This document shows positions 49,621-57,969 of a stretch of 64,000 nt of DNA, piece by piece (within the stretch, counting starts at the first letter, position 1; the number at the start of each line of letters is the position of its first letter). This DNA is from Shewanella colwelliana ATCC 39565. GTDB lineage: Bacteria > Pseudomonadota > Gammaproteobacteria > Enterobacterales > Shewanellaceae. The DNA lies in the NCBI RefSeq assembly GCF_000518705.1, contig NZ_JAEC01000023.1:23132-87131 (forward strand). The letters are read 5' to 3'. Made by a program: the position numbers and the translations under genes. A model generated the notes under the pieces. The model made no database searches, was not told the origin of the DNA, and saw only the letters and a program-made list of their open reading frames with translations.

Positions 49621-50054
49621 ATTCAATAAACATTAGAACTGGTGCGAGATGCATCCGTTCTAACAGGGGGCTCCCCTTATGAAAATGGGGTGAATTTAAG
49701 GCTTATCTTGGCGTAAGAACTATACTTGAGTTTGATGTCTTGTCGGCACAAAACAATCGAATCTAAAAAAGGAGTGTTGACACTGTCTAAAAAGGGGAAA
49801 TGTTCAATCAAATCTATAAATGCAAATCACCTTCTGGGTACTACAACTAGTCAAATGGGTTAGTAAGTAATCTGATGAAGCGTGAGTATTTAGTATTTAG
49901 CTACATTACAGTTAATTAGTGCCGGTAAACTGCAACATAAGTTAAAAACTTAGCTAGGCACGTTAACAATGAAAGTCTACTTAACTTGCCATGTTTTCGT
50001 TTTTCATAGTGCTTTACAATGATTTATCAGTTAATTATTTGTACTTGATAGGCT

Positions 50055-50303
50055 GTGAAGACAATGACTAATGAACTTGTGACAGGGCTTTATTTCAACG
50101 AACTTCATCACCGAATGTGGATCATGTATACGGAGCTTTATCCTGAGCCTATCGATGGTATCGACAAAGAGCGGTATGTGGGGCTATTAGAACAACTAAG
50201 AAAGACCAATGGAACGCGTTATGACATCTACAACTTGCTCCTATTCAAAGGAGAAACAGAATCACGTATTTTCGATGTTTTTGAAGCATCTGCGACTGAA
50301 TAA
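50055..50303 (+). CDS. Unknown small protein at the head of a phosphorelay operon
   Basis: Up to 82 residues from GTG 50055; ATG 50064 (MTNELVTGLYFNELHHRMWI) is an alternative start. It is predicted soluble and mostly helical with an acidic C-terminus. I do not recognise it. It overlaps the following regulator gene, whose most likely start (50275) lies 29 bp inside this gene, so the two are probably coupled. Its position suggests an accessory or anti-regulator role, which is only a guess. Confidence 0.6.
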   Translation: MKTMTNELVTGLYFNELHHRMWIMYTELYPEPIDGIDKERYVGLLEQLRKTNGTRYDIYNLLLFKGETESRIFDVFEASATE

Positions 50304-51174
50304 TGATCTATCTCAAGAACAACTTTGTATGCATTTAAGACAACACAGCAGCCTGTTTTATAACCTAGATACAATAACTGTCAGCCGCTGGGAAAGAGGG
50401 GTCAACATTCCATCGTTAGCTAAACAAGCTGAGATAGTAGAGCTATACGATAAGGAATTAACGAGCATATATAGTGCAGATCCTCTGTTTCTTAATGAAT
50501 GCCGTACATTAGTCTCTATACCGAAATCCCAATCTACTAGGTCTAATCACCCCTACTATTCAAATGATGAATACGTGATAAAAACTATTGATATCAACGA
50601 CGATAGCTTTTATCTCGTACTAAAAATGATAATGCGCTATGAGAACAATCCGAGCTTAATATTGAAGCCCCCTTTGGATTCGTTTCATGGGCTCCAAAAC
50701 TTAAAAATCAGTATAGCAACAGCGTTTAACGGGCAGATTGTCGGTCATGGCCTTTTTTTAGAAACGTCTTCTCAAAACATATTTGAATTGGTCAACATTA
50801 AAAGCGATCTAAAAGCGTTGATTTCAGAGTTGCCAAATAAAACACCGGATGGAATGTTGGTTCTATCATCTGCGGGGGCGACCATCGAGTTAGAAAATAG
50901 CATTATGTCATCGTATATAAATCAATTTTCGAATAACAAAGGACTGAGGTACCTCTGCTTTAGTGTTTGTGACGATATCTTTATCAAAAAACTCCAAACT
51001 GCAAAGTTGGAGGCTTTCAAAGTTAGGAATATCGCTCTAGGCGACCAAAAAGTTTCAATACATTCATTCCTTTTAAGTCGTTCAGAGTTAATGGCAAATC
51101 GATTTTTGCTAAAGCTCGCGGTGATATCACCTAATCACTTAGCCAATTTTATTACAGAAAAAGATAACGGGTAA
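50275..51174 (+). CDS. XRE-type regulator with unknown C-terminal domain
   Basis: 299 residues from ATG 50275; the frame is open to 50209. An N-terminal Cro/CI-type HTH is visible (LSQEQLCMHLRQ then ITVSRWERGVNIPS). Residues about 90-299 form an alpha/beta domain (ATAFNGQIVGHGLFLE, DGMLVLSSAGATIELENS) that I cannot assign; parts look like a GNAT fold but no acetyl-CoA loop is clear. The stop is 5 bp before the receiver-EAL gene. It is likely the transcriptional arm of the phosphorelay operon. Confidence 0.7.
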   Translation: MFLKHLRLNNDLSQEQLCMHLRQHSSLFYNLDTITVSRWERGVNIPSLAKQAEIVELYDKELTSIYSADPLFLNECRTLVSIPKSQSTRSNHPYYSNDEYVIKTIDINDDSFYLVLKMIMRYENNPSLILKPPLDSFHGLQNLKISIATAFNGQIVGHGLFLETSSQNIFELVNIKSDLKALISELPNKTPDGMLVLSSAGATIELENSIMSSYINQFSNNKGLRYLCFSVCDDIFIKKLQTAKLEAFKVRNIALGDQKVSIHSFLLSRSELMANRFLLKLAVISPNHLANFITEKDNG

Positions 51175-51179
51175 CAACA

Positions 51180-52397
51180 TTGAATATACTAATAGTTGAT
51201 GATCAAGCCTTTATTCGTGCGTCCATTAAAAATGAACTCTTAGCCTTAGATAATGAGCACAATTTTAAAATTTTTGAAGCTGACGGTGGTAATGAAGCTA
51301 TAAAGCTTATGGAGAAGCACGCTATTCATGGCCTAGAGGTTTTCGATTTGGTTATAGCTGATTTGAAAATGGACAACGGTGATGGTTTAGCTGTCATTAA
51401 CCACCTGGCCACCACTAAAAATAAATCGATTCCATTAGCGATCATTAGCTCTTCAGATATTAGGACTTTGGAACTAATCAGTAATATTATTAACGGTTTT
51501 AATCTTAACTTTGTAGGGGTTTACCAAAAACCGCTTAAGGTAGGTGCTTTACTTAAAGACCTTGTTCAACATCGTGACAAGAAAGAAGATTTGCCAAAGG
51601 TAGGCTCACAGGTTTTGTGCAATGAATACAACATCACAGAACTACTTAATGAAGATAACTTATTTCTTTGCTATCAACCAAAGATTGAGATAATAAGCGG
51701 TAAAATAGTCGGTTTTGAGGTACTTGCAAGGCTATGTGTCAAAGGTGATGGTTTTATATACCCAGACAAGTTCATCCCTTTAGCTGAAAGAGCTGGGTTA
51801 AACTGTCAATTAGCGAAGTTAGTGCTAAATCAAGCACTCTCACAATGGCAATTGTTTCCAATTTTAAAAGATTACAGCCTGTCCGTTAACATCAGTGCCA
51901 GTGACCTACTATCTATAGACTTTATTGACTATGTAATCGAAAAACACTTAAATACCTCAGATATTAAGCTAATGCTTGAGCTAACTGAATCTCAAGATAC
52001 GATAAACCAAGACAAAACCCTTCAGGCACTCGCAAAGCTAATCATTAACAACATCCCGATTTCTCTTGATGATTTTGGAAAGAGTTATTCAACTTTTGAC
52101 CGTTTAGATAGCATTCCATTTGATGAAATTAAAATCGATAAAGATTTTGTTTCAGATCTCGACAGCAATAATCAGCATTTAGTAATTGTAGAGTCAATTA
52201 TTGCATTAGCAAACAAGCTAAACGTTAATGTTGTTGCCGAAGGAGTCGAAACTGCAGCTGTTCTGAAACAGCTCAAAAATTTGGGTTGCGATACAGCCCA
52301 AGGATATTATTTTAGCCCCCCAATAGAAGGGCGGCATTTGCTTAACTGGATTAACGAATATAATCTTCGTGATGAGGAGAACTATGCAGCCTGCTAA
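51180..52397 (+). CDS. Response regulator with EAL c-di-GMP phosphodiesterase
   Basis: 405 residues, TTG start. The receiver domain has VDDQ near the N-terminus, phospho-acceptor Asp61 in IADLKMDNG and the conserved Lys in YQKPLK. The EAL domain has the metal-binding Glu180 in FEVLARL, VNISASD, LELTES, the DDFG pair, KIDKDFV and VAEGVET followed by AQGYYFSPP. All key catalytic residues look intact, so it should hydrolyse c-di-GMP when activated. It resembles VieA without the DNA-binding domain. It overlaps the downstream Hpt gene by 14 bp. Confidence 0.9.
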   Translation: MNILIVDDQAFIRASIKNELLALDNEHNFKIFEADGGNEAIKLMEKHAIHGLEVFDLVIADLKMDNGDGLAVINHLATTKNKSIPLAIISSSDIRTLELISNIINGFNLNFVGVYQKPLKVGALLKDLVQHRDKKEDLPKVGSQVLCNEYNITELLNEDNLFLCYQPKIEIISGKIVGFEVLARLCVKGDGFIYPDKFIPLAERAGLNCQLAKLVLNQALSQWQLFPILKDYSLSVNISASDLLSIDFIDYVIEKHLNTSDIKLMLELTESQDTINQDKTLQALAKLIINNIPISLDDFGKSYSTFDRLDSIPFDEIKIDKDFVSDLDSNNQHLVIVESIIALANKLNVNVVAEGVETAAVLKQLKNLGCDTAQGYYFSPPIEGRHLLNWINEYNLRDEENYAAC

Positions 52398-52695
52398 TTC
52401 ACATATGCTACTTAAAATAAAAGATTTTTTTAATCATTATGACAATCAAACTAAAGCCAAAATGTATAGTCTTTTAACTGATGAATTGTCGTCACTGCTT
52501 GAAGGAGTACATTTGTTAGGTTCAGAGCAGCAAACGGAGCTCAACGACCTACAACATAAATTCAAGGGTATTTGTCGGTATCTCAAAATTGAGAATGAAA
52601 TCTTTTGCTACGACAGCGTAAGCAAGATTGATCTTTTATCGAGTTTGTATGCTTTACAAAACCTACTAGAGGAAATTAAGCTTGAGACCTTGTAA
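52384..52695 (+). CDS. Stand-alone histidine phosphotransfer (Hpt) protein
   Basis: 103 residues from ATG 52384, with GAGGAG 6 bases upstream. It is all-helical by composition and carries the Hpt signature QHKFKGICRYL, with His58 the predicted phospho-acceptor. It would pass phosphate from the hybrid kinase receiver to the receiver-EAL protein. Overlaps at both ends (14 bp each) show tight translational coupling with its partners. Confidence 0.78.
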   Translation: MQPANSHMLLKIKDFFNHYDNQTKAKMYSLLTDELSSLLEGVHLLGSEQQTELNDLQHKFKGICRYLKIENEIFCYDSVSKIDLLSSLYALQNLLEEIKLETL

Positions 52696-54694
52696 TTTAG
52701 CATGTATATCTTTACTTGCTGGACTGCTGTTTACGATAGCAATCAATGCTCTTTTGTGGAACCATTCACGAAGCGAAATAATGAAACAGCATCAAAGAAA
52801 GGTCGATGCTGTATTCAATTCATCGAAAGATATGTTGTTACAGCATCGAATCATAATAGATGCGCTAAGGTCATTCTTTAATGCTTCATCAGAAGTAACA
52901 AATGCGGAATTCTCTCTCTTTTCAAAAGATCTTCTAAAAATAAAGTCAGCTGTAGCATTCACTCTTACGCCAGAGCTTATCCCGGCCTTTATTTCAGATC
53001 CAGATTATGCCGATGTGATCCGAACTGGTGCAGTAACAAAAATAAATAACAGGGTTGATAAATATATATTAAATGGGTTTGAAACAATTCTCATACCAAT
53101 TGATGAGCCCAAAATGCCATATCTTATTTACGCCATATCTCACGAACGAATCCAGCAAAAGATTGATCTAAATATCGATATGTGTGAACACTTTATTTTG
53201 GGCGAAAAGAAGCTTGATAACATTGGTTGTTCTGTTATTAAACAGAGTAGATTAGCGGGAATACTTAATTCCCATACAGAACAGAAGCTTCAACTCAAAC
53301 AGTATGATGTAAGCTATACATTAACAGTAGACACAATACCTACAAGGAAAGAACTACTTGAGATGATAGGGCTTGTACTTGCCACAAGTATACTAGGTGT
53401 CTCATTTTCATTATTGCTGTTCTATATTATCCAAAATCGCATTAAATCTGATAGAGAAAGAACGGAAACAGATTCAAAATTTGCACTGTTATCTACGCTC
53501 AACCATGAAATACGAACTCCTATCAATGCTGTTTTAGGTTATGCACAAATGCTGAAAAACATGAAATCATGTAACAATGAAGGACAAGTCACGTTAGATA
53601 AAATTATCTGGTCAGCAAATTTGCTGAACAGTGTTGCACAGAACACTTTGACATATACAAAAGCAGTTTCAGGACCTTTAGTGTTGCATTACGAAGATGT
53701 TGACCTAAAAGAATATCTAGTAAATATTAAAGATTATTATCAGGCACTTAGCGGTACTCACAAGAAAAGTCTGATTCTCGACATAGATGATTTACCTCAA
53801 AATTTTTTTGCCTTTGATACGACAAAGTTCTTTCAGTTGATCACTAACTTTATCAACAATGCATTTAAATATAGCAGTGGTCACACTGTGATAGTCAAAG
53901 TCAGCATTAAGCCAAATAAAAAGCACCTAGATACTGAAAAATTGTCAGCTGATAATGAAGTAGATGGGTATATAAGGGTCGCTGTAAAAGATTTCGGTAA
54001 GGGCATGTCGCCTGAATCCAAGTTAGCATTAACCAGACCGTTTACAATTGATAGCCAAAGTGCCACCGCTTTAAAGTCTGGCATAGGTATTGGGTTATAC
54101 ACTTGTAAGAAAGTGATAGAAAGCGTTGGTGGATCAATCAAAATTCGAAGCCAGTTGGGCAAAGGGACGTTAGTTTTATTCAAGTTTCCATACAAAAAAT
54201 CAACAACTAAACTAGAAATAAAGGAGACAACTGAATACACAACAAATCCCCTAAATCAAATAACTAATAGTCGAGAGTATAAAGCTAAATCTAATGATCA
54301 AGGCTTAGATAAACGAGTGATATTAGTTGATGACAACCTATTTAACCTTGAAGTATGTAAGGCAATGCTTGAGACTGCAGGATTTATAGTATATCCCGTA
54401 GAAAACGAGAGCGATTTGTTCAATTTATTAAAAGATCTGAACATTAAGCCAGAGCCTCAAACTAACCAAGACCACGCGAACCTCATTGTGCTGATGGATT
54501 ATAAACTAGCAGATACTGATGGGCTGTCAATCATTAGAACAATGAAAAATAGGGGATATTGGCAAATACGATACTTTATTTTGTCTGCTAATACTAAAGA
54601 CGAAATACCTAATTCGGAGTCATTTAAAGACATCGACTTTCTTCAGAAACCATTAGAATTAGAAATCTTAAAAGCTAGATTGAAGATACTTTAA
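52682..54694 (+). CDS. Hybrid sensor histidine kinase
   Basis: 670 residues, TTG start with GAGGAAA upstream. A membrane helix lies at about residues 7-26, followed by a periplasmic sensing region to about 220 and a second helix at 227-250. The HisKA box is STLNHEIRTPINAVLGYAQM, with His275. The HATPase region has NFINNAFKYSSG, DFGKGM and GIGIGLYTCKK. A C-terminal receiver has Asp606 in VLMDYKLADTDG. There is no Hpt domain in the protein itself, which fits the separate Hpt gene upstream. The ligand is unknown. The stop codon overlaps repeat B. Confidence 0.9.
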   Translation: MRPCNLACISLLAGLLFTIAINALLWNHSRSEIMKQHQRKVDAVFNSSKDMLLQHRIIIDALRSFFNASSEVTNAEFSLFSKDLLKIKSAVAFTLTPELIPAFISDPDYADVIRTGAVTKINNRVDKYILNGFETILIPIDEPKMPYLIYAISHERIQQKIDLNIDMCEHFILGEKKLDNIGCSVIKQSRLAGILNSHTEQKLQLKQYDVSYTLTVDTIPTRKELLEMIGLVLATSILGVSFSLLLFYIIQNRIKSDRERTETDSKFALLSTLNHEIRTPINAVLGYAQMLKNMKSCNNEGQVTLDKIIWSANLLNSVAQNTLTYTKAVSGPLVLHYEDVDLKEYLVNIKDYYQALSGTHKKSLILDIDDLPQNFFAFDTTKFFQLITNFINNAFKYSSGHTVIVKVSIKPNKKHLDTEKLSADNEVDGYIRVAVKDFGKGMSPESKLALTRPFTIDSQSATALKSGIGIGLYTCKKVIESVGGSIKIRSQLGKGTLVLFKFPYKKSTTKLEIKETTEYTTNPLNQITNSREYKAKSNDQGLDKRVILVDDNLFNLEVCKAMLETAGFIVYPVENESDLFNLLKDLNIKPEPQTNQDHANLIVLMDYKLADTDGLSIIRTMKNRGYWQIRYFILSANTKDEIPNSESFKDIDFLQKPLELEILKARLKIL

Positions 54695-54839
54695 AGTGGT
54701 TGTTTTATTTCAATGAACACTATACATATAGTTAGAACAGTTGCTAGGTAAATATCTTCAACTGTTAGTAGTTAGCACCTATCAATCAGAGAGTTCGTTT
54801 GTATGGGGAAACCTGGTGTGTTGTTATCAGTGGTAAGCC
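54694..54839 (+). repeat. Direct repeat copy B
   Basis: Second copy of the repeat at 49282-49469, lacking the hairpin insert. It begins at the stop codon of the hybrid kinase gene. An internal hairpin AACAGTTG ... CAACTGTT is present near 54740. Confidence 0.75.
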
Positions 54840-55009
54840 ATTTGGCCATTACACTCGGCGCAGCCCAAAGGGCATTAAAGCACGTGGTTTCGTTGTCTTG
54901 TGCCAACAAACCTCTAGCCTGCGCCTCATACGATGTTCTTGTTCATCAGCTCGCGGCTTCCTTAAGACCAATCCTCGCGGACAAACCCTTGCAATTTGCT
55001 AGTAGTTAA
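54799..55009 (+). other. Overlapping small frames of doubtful coding status
   Basis: Two frames of 67 and 68 codons overlap almost completely in this stretch. One includes AITLGAAQRALKHVVSLSCA, which I recall as a recurrent low-value ORF type near gene cassettes in Vibrio and Shewanella. Neither has a ribosome binding site. The DNA itself is probably a dispersed repeat. Confidence 0.3.
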
Positions 55010-55031
55010 CTTTAAATAACAGCATGTTATT

Positions 55032-55142
55032 TAACGCTGACCTTCCTACGAGGACTTTCACTTCATTTGTTCATGCCCATGCTGGGCGTACACAATCAAC
55101 TACAGCCGACGCCAAACGATGTCTCGCTGATTAGGGCGTTAT
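55032..55142 (+). repeat. Possible attC-like recombination site
   Basis: Starts TAACGC (55032) and ends GGGCGTTATG (to about 55143), so the termini are complementary as in integron attC sites. An inner GCCC/GGGC hairpin is at about 55075. The next gene starts 16 bases later with a strong ribosome binding site, as in a cassette. Arm pairing beyond the termini is weak. Confidence 0.35.
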
Positions 55143-55158
55143 GTGCAAGGAGGTACAT

Positions 55159-55386
55159 ATGAAGCTTCTAGTATTTTTTGCTTTGGGGCTTATTTTTGGG
55201 TGTTCTAGTGTGACTAACTCAATTCAAAACCGGATTGCTAGCGACGTAATGACAGACATTTCTGATTCAAAGGTCGGTTACGGAACCCTACAATGTAATA
55301 AAGTGAGGTCGAGCTGTCGTGGAGAAGAAGAATACACTGAGTGGGAGCAAGGTGACGGTACTCTCGGCTGCTCATGCAGCCCTTAA
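55159..55386 (+). CDS. Small cassette-borne lipoprotein, 75 residues
   Basis: ATG 55159 with an AAGGAGG ribosome binding site. MKLLVFFALGLIFGC is a signal peptide ending in a lipobox (LIFGC). The mature part is polar, with Cys pairs near the end (SCRGEE and GCSCSP). The family is unknown. It sits between two attC-like sites, as a gene cassette would. An in-frame ATG six codons upstream is less likely to be the start. Confidence 0.65.
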   Translation: MKLLVFFALGLIFGCSSVTNSIQNRIASDVMTDISDSKVGYGTLQCNKVRSSCRGEEEYTEWEQGDGTLGCSCSP

Positions 55387-55416
55387 GTTATCTGTTCACT
55401 GTGCTTTCAGCCTACA

Positions 55417-55492
55417 CATAACAAGCCCAATCGGAAATGCGCACTACGTACGCAGGGGCTAGTTTCGCTTGGCCCCTGTTGGGGCGTTACTT
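55417..55492 (+). repeat. attC-like site
   Basis: Begins CATAACAAGCCC and ends GGGGCGTTAC, so the outer arms TAAC/GTTA and GCCC/GGGC pair. The inner part contains CAGGGGC ... GCCCCTG, a strong hairpin. The overall plan matches a short integron attC site. Spacing between the preceding gene's stop and the site is about 30 bases, as usual in cassettes. Confidence 0.55.
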
Positions 55493-55510
55493 GGTTCTGG
55501 AGTATCAGAA

Positions 55511-55753
55511 ATGAATAAGGATCCTTCAAAAATCCATTTTACTAAATTTGGACTATGTTTCTACTCAATAATAGTGTTAGTTATGTTTTATGGTTTCGCA
55601 CAATCTACGTTATCACCAGACTCAGCACTAGGTGCGCTAACAACGTCGACTTATGGTCTTCTTGCTTGGTCGTTTTTAGTCGCCAGTATTGCAGGCATCT
55701 TAGAACTGGTTTTAAAGAAATATGGTATTAAAACTCTGTATCATTCCAAGTAA
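55511..55753 (+). CDS. Small two-helix membrane protein, 80 residues
   Basis: ATG 55511 (MNKDPSKIHFTKFGLCFYSI) with GGAG upstream. Hydrophobic segments lie at about residues 12-31 and 41-64, with a basic C-terminus. Unrecognised. It follows an attC-like site, and a TAACAAG-type half site occurs just after its stop (55757). It therefore looks like a second, possibly terminal, gene cassette. Confidence 0.55.
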   Translation: MNKDPSKIHFTKFGLCFYSIIVLVMFYGFAQSTLSPDSALGALTTSTYGLLAWSFLVASIAGILELVLKKYGIKTLYHSK

Positions 55754-56216
55754 CCATATAACAAGTACGAATGAGTATTCTAAAATATCTAGCATCTCAG
55801 TTTTTGGTAAGCCTCTAGCTACCTAGAAACAGACTAGTTCACTCTTGACTCACTATTTCCCACTCAACACATATGCGACCAAACATGCAGATTAAAAATT
55901 TATAGATATTATGTTTTAAAAACATGTTGATAAGTGTATATTTTCGTCATCAATAGAGAATGGACTCCCTAATGTTAGACAGTGGCATTAATTACTATGA
56001 AAAGCTTTTTCTATCCCTGAAAGGGAAGGCTTTATCTGAATGTGCTTATCAGCTAGTCATTGAAGCCTATCTATATCGCCCCCCACCTAAACCCAGTAAA
56101 GCACTGGTAAGCCCCTAGAACAATAGACACTTCATAGAGTTATATGGACTGCCCCGAGTCTTATGGACAAATTTCACCTAAGCATCACTGAACAGCAATA
56201 GAAAAACGGTTGGTCC
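55754..56216. other. Intergenic tract with short ORF remnant and repeat arm
   Basis: Contains TAACAAG at 55757, a degenerate TGGTAAGCC motif near 55816, and a 48-codon frame 55972-56118 (begins MLDSGINYYEKLFLSLKGKA, ends KALVSP). The stop of that frame lies inside the 18-bp repeat arm at 56105-56122. No complete gene is supported. The left end of the Tn7-like transposon may lie here but was not found. Confidence 0.5.
56105..56122 (-). repeat. 18-bp inverted repeat, right arm
   Basis: TGGTAAGCCCCTAGAACA, the exact reverse complement of 48921-48938. The flanking 5-mers of the two arms (TTCAC and ATAGA) are not a target duplication. Confidence 0.75.
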
Positions 56217-56546
56217 TCAATGCGCTTTCTCTATTTCCGCGTCATTCAGAGTGATCCTTTCTACGAGAGCACCTGACGCTTGAGCGGTAGATGATAGGTC
56301 ATCTAAAACACTTGCAGTGTAAATGCTCATGCCACCTTCAAAATCTTTTGGCAACAAGTAAACCGTACCTGATTGCTGCGGCCAAACAAAGTGATCGCCG
56401 TTATCCACTAACTGCGATTTATCTGTAGCACCTGATGATAAGCGCCACCTATCTCCTAAGCGCCAAGAACTAAAGATCTTGTACCAGATTGTGTCGTCTG
56501 TATCTGTTACTTTCAGCACGACCCAACCTTCAGATGTGATTTCCAT
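56217..56546 (-). CDS. Unknown 109-residue protein downstream of tniQ
   Basis: Begins MEITSEGWVVLKVTDTDDTI, with several Trp residues and a strand-rich pattern (WYKIFSSWRLGDRWRLSSGA). No family recognised. It is 67 bp after tniQ in the same orientation, so it may be read through from the transposition operon. It could be cargo or an accessory protein of the Tn7-like element. Confidence 0.55.
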   Translation of the reverse strand: MEITSEGWVVLKVTDTDDTIWYKIFSSWRLGDRWRLSSGATDKSQLVDNGDHFVWPQQSGTVYLLPKDFEGGMSIYTASVLDDLSSTAQASGALVERITLNDAEIEKAH

Positions 56547-56613
56547 AATTTATCCTCTACTTGTTTTACTCTATGGGTCCGATTCGAACAGCATCTGTCG
56601 CTTACTCAGTCAA

Positions 56614-57969
56614 TTAAGCTGCCGAGTTATCCCATAGAACCAGTTGCTTGCTTTCGAGTTGTTGTCGTAAGGCCAGCACATCTTCAAAACAGCATTGCTC
56701 ATGCCCACCATGCATCCAGACGCGAGGAGGGCGTAGCTGACCTGTCTTACGCAAACGTTTCAGTGCCAGCTCCGATAGCCCGGTCAACTTCATTGCTTTC
56801 TTGAACGATATATTTTGCGGGGCAAATTGTGTGAATCTGCTTTGCCCAAAGACTTTCAGTGCATCAGCGTTAACATGTATTGAGTGATGCAAATCTACGC
56901 TAGCAATGCACTTTGCGTGCAACACCCCACACTTCATCCCTAATAGTACGTCGACCATATCAAGTGCATAGTAATCTAAAATACCACGGAGTTCTGATAG
57001 AGACTGGGGCTGCGACACGTCAGCATTGGCTCGCTTTAACATAGAGAGGATCAAGGTGAGATCGACGTCAGCGCCAATATGTATTCTATTGTGCGTATGT
57101 GGTATCAAGCCTTCTTCTTGTAACAACTTTAACGCCTTTATATTGGTCGTGAGCAACTTATTCGCATCCGGCACTGAAACCATAAACTTACCCGGAAGGG
57201 AGGTCTGCTCTGTGTTGGGTAATTCGGCTTTCAGTAGCTGACTGTTCTTCCAGTCGCCGGTGGCATTAACCAACATACTTGCGCCGTGATTACGAAACGA
57301 TGCAGGGAGGGAACTCGGCATACTGTTTGCCATGACACTCAGCCATTGCTTCGCTGTTTCGCTATCGCTCAATAATTTGTAGCCTTGGTTTACCTCCTGT
57401 TCTAATGAAGTAAACGTTGGCCATGTCGATACGCTGATTGTCATCGAGTATGTATTTCGCGCGAAGTGACTCGCCAGTATGCAATCCGATACTTGTTGCT
57501 CGGTGAGCTCTAAGGGAAACTCTGGCCCAGGAGGCGAGACTAATCGTTTGCCGCAGTCTCTATTCGTACATCGACCATCAAGTAAGCCCAGCTCCCAGTT
57601 CAGAGCGGTGTCACAATGCGTGCAACGCTCGATGAACCCTTTGTTATGTTTGGTACATTTCACCACAAATGGGTTTTGTACCTCCAGGTGCACAAATTTT
57701 GCCTCATCAATACAATCAAGGCACACGCGTGCTGTCAGTAGCCGATTATTCTTGAACAGTGGGTTAAATACCTCACTGAGCGAATTTGGATGGCTGAGTT
57801 CCTGTAAACGCCCTAACACTAGCTTTGAGTAATTCGTTCCTTTAACCAGCCACTGAATACGTGTCGATTTGAGGAAGGAGCCTAAGTATTGGAGCCCATT
57901 TCGTTGGGCAAATCTTAGCGCGTACCCGATACCAGACTCATTTGGCAGGCATAGAGGTTGGATACCCAT
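56614..57969 (-). CDS. tniQ: TniQ/TnsD family transposition targeting protein
   Basis: 451 residues from ATG 57967-57969 (MGIQPLCLPNESGIGYALRF), with GGAGG 8 bases upstream. The N-terminal TniQ domain has zinc ligands CLDC, KCTKH, CTHC and CTNRDC. A C-terminal HTH-rich part (LTGLSELALKRLRKTGQL) could bind the attachment site. In Tn7-like elements TniQ/TnsD selects the target and recruits TnsC. A longer frame to 58026 is possible but overlaps tnsC. Confidence 0.85.
   Translation of the reverse strand: MGIQPLCLPNESGIGYALRFAQRNGLQYLGSFLKSTRIQWLVKGTNYSKLVLGRLQELSHPNSLSEVFNPLFKNNRLLTARVCLDCIDEAKFVHLEVQNPFVVKCTKHNKGFIERCTHCDTALNWELGLLDGRCTNRDCGKRLVSPPGPEFPLELTEQQVSDCILASHFARNTYSMTISVSTWPTFTSLEQEVNQGYKLLSDSETAKQWLSVMANSMPSSLPASFRNHGASMLVNATGDWKNSQLLKAELPNTEQTSLPGKFMVSVPDANKLLTTNIKALKLLQEEGLIPHTHNRIHIGADVDLTLILSMLKRANADVSQPQSLSELRGILDYYALDMVDVLLGMKCGVLHAKCIASVDLHHSIHVNADALKVFGQSRFTQFAPQNISFKKAMKLTGLSELALKRLRKTGQLRPPRVWMHGGHEQCCFEDVLALRQQLESKQLVLWDNSAA

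Noticed and set aside
50209..50275. Longer N-terminus for the XRE regulator
   Set aside because: The extra 22 residues do not fit the HTH family. ATG 50275 places the HTH at the N-terminus as expected.
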